Positions 4,699 through 5,645 of a stretch of DNA of 5,645 bases are shown piece after piece. The notes under the pieces were generated by a model, which searched no databases, was not told where the DNA came from, and saw only the letters and a list, made by a program, of their open reading frames with translations. The stretch is from Alphaproteobacteria bacterium (GTDB taxonomy: Bacteria > Pseudomonadota > Alphaproteobacteria > Reyranellales > Reyranellaceae), in assembly GCA_005884705.1 (NCBI GenBank), contig VBAF01000390.1:1-5645 (forward strand), given 5' to 3'. Made by a program: the position numbers and the translations under genes. Positions within the stretch are counted from its first letter, which is position 1; each line of letters opens with the position of its first letter.

Positions 4699-5645
4699 TG
4701 AGCGCGAGCGACATCGGTTCGGCCTATGCCCTGAAGCCGCCGACCTCCAACGCGAGGCTCACCGAGGTGGGACGCGGCACGCCGATGGGCGAGCTGTTGC
4801 GGCGCTATTGGCACCCGGTCGGGCTCGCCGGCGACGCCGGCGCGACGCCGCGGCCGGTCAAGATCCTGGGCGAGGAACTGATCCTGTTCCGGGACGGCCA
4901 AGGCCGCCCGGGCCTGGTCTATCCGCGCTGCTGCCATCGCGGCACGACGCTCTACTACGGGCGGATCGAGGAGCGCGGCATCCGCTGCTGCTATCACGGC
5001 TGGCTGTTCGACGTCGAAGGCCACTGCCTGGAGATGCCGGCGGAGCCCGATCCGACCGGCGCGCAGTGCCAGCGCGTGCGCCAGCCCTGGTATCCGGCTC
5101 AGGAGCGCTACGGCCTGGTATTCGCCTATCTCGGTCCGCCGGACAAGAAGCCAGTGCTGCCGCGCTTCGAGTGCCTCGAGGTGATGGCGCCGGGCGAGTT
5201 CGTCGAAGCCGACGATTCGAGCCTCGGCTCGGGCGGCATCGTCATCGCGCCGTGCAACTGGCTGCAGCATTTCGAGAACGTCGTCGATCCCTATCACGTG
5301 CCGATCCTGCACGGCTCGTTCAGCGGGGCACAGTTCGTCGAGCAGATGGCGGCCTTCCCGAAGGTCAAGTTCGAGTACGGGCCGATGGGCGTGAAGGCGA
5401 CCTCGCTGCGGCCGGGGCCGGACGGCAAGACCTTCAGGCGAGTCACCGAAGCGGTGCTGCCGACCTTGCGCGTCGTGCCCAACCCGCGCGTGGCGCAATA
5501 CGGCATGGTCGAATCGATCGGCTGGACGGTGCCGATCGACGACACGCACTACCGCGTCTACGTCGCCGGCCGGGTCAAGGAGAAGGGCGAACTCGCCAAG
5601 TTCAAGTCGCGCTACAACGGCAAGGCCTGGGCCGAGCTCACGGCC
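4698..5645 (+). CDS. Rieske [2Fe-2S] aromatic ring-hydroxylating oxygenase alpha subunit, 3' partial
   Basis: Catalytic subunit of a Rieske non-haem-iron oxygenase, which uses O2 and electrons from a separate reductase to hydroxylate or demethylate aromatic and related substrates. The first 316 residues are present; relatives of the phthalate-dioxygenase-like group are usually about 400-450. After the N-terminal RRYWHPVGLA (35-44), the Rieske cluster ligands are C78 and H80 in CCHRG and C97 and H100 in CCYHGW, 16 residues apart. The usual proline after each first cysteine is replaced by cysteine. The catalytic domain shows N187 to H205 with D197, H200 and H205 in the pattern DxxHxxxxH, matching the bridging Asp and two iron-binding His of naphthalene dioxygenase. 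The third, carboxylate, ligand should lie beyond the window. The ATG overlaps the stop of the Bug gene. No reductase or ferredoxin is in view. Family firm, substrate unknown. Confidence 0.93.
   Translation, partial: MSASDIGSAYALKPPTSNARLTEVGRGTPMGELLRRYWHPVGLAGDAGATPRPVKILGEELILFRDGQGRPGLVYPRCCHRGTTLYYGRIEERGIRCCYHGWLFDVEGHCLEMPAEPDPTGAQCQRVRQPWYPAQERYGLVFAYLGPPDKKPVLPRFECLEVMAPGEFVEADDSSLGSGGIVIAPCNWLQHFENVVDPYHVPILHGSFSGAQFVEQMAAFPKVKFEYGPMGVKATSLRPGPDGKTFRRVTEAVLPTLRVVPNPRVAQYGMVESIGWTVPIDDTHYRVYVAGRVKEKGELAKFKSRYNGKAWAELTA

Noticed and set aside
4488..5549. Minus-strand open frame (353 codons) opposite the Rieske gene
   Set aside because: Although long, it crosses the Bug/Rieske junction and is rich in R, H, A and D with no recognisable domain, whereas the + strand has complete Rieske and iron-binding motifs.

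Overview
The window is high-GC DNA with dense genes, all on the + strand. It looks like an alphaproteobacterium, perhaps of Rhodospirillales/Reyranella/Bradyrhizobium type. That placement is inference from base composition, short or overlapping gene junctions, an OppC-type permease with an 'HFFDDG' periplasmic insert, and an orphan Bug-type binding protein next to a Rieske oxygenase. No marker gene is present to prove it.

Layout. (1) Positions 1-2976 hold the distal part of a peptide/nickel-family (Opp/Dpp) ABC importer operon: a permease truncated at its 5' end, then two different ATPases of OppD and OppF type. The genes are separated by 4 nt and then overlap by ATGA. The operon ends in a convincing intrinsic terminator (3027-3062). 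The missing partners (binding protein and first permease) should lie upstream of the window. (2) Positions 2977-3735 form a gene-free island of about 760 bp packed with structure: two perfect inverted repeats (18 bp and 19 bp arms), several smaller dyads, a G-rich tract, five copies of GTGGACTC, and a perfect DnaA-box 9-mer. By hand count it has nine GANTC sites, against about six in the remaining 4.9 kb. (3) Positions 3736-5645 start a second operon: a secreted Bug/TctC-type solute-binding protein whose stop codon overlaps the start of a Rieske non-haem-iron oxygenase alpha subunit, which runs off the end of the window.

How the genes work together. The Opp-type genes would form the inner-membrane channel and ATP-driven motor for a peptide or similar solute. 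The second operon pairs capture of a (probably carboxylated) small molecule with a Rieske oxygenase, which suggests uptake and oxidative attack on an aromatic or cyclic acid. The substrate cannot be read from the sequence.

The least explained part is the 2977-3735 island. It is most likely a pair of dispersed palindromic (REP/MITE-like) elements plus a GANTC-rich short-repeat cluster. A cell-cycle or replication-linked site is a more speculative reading.
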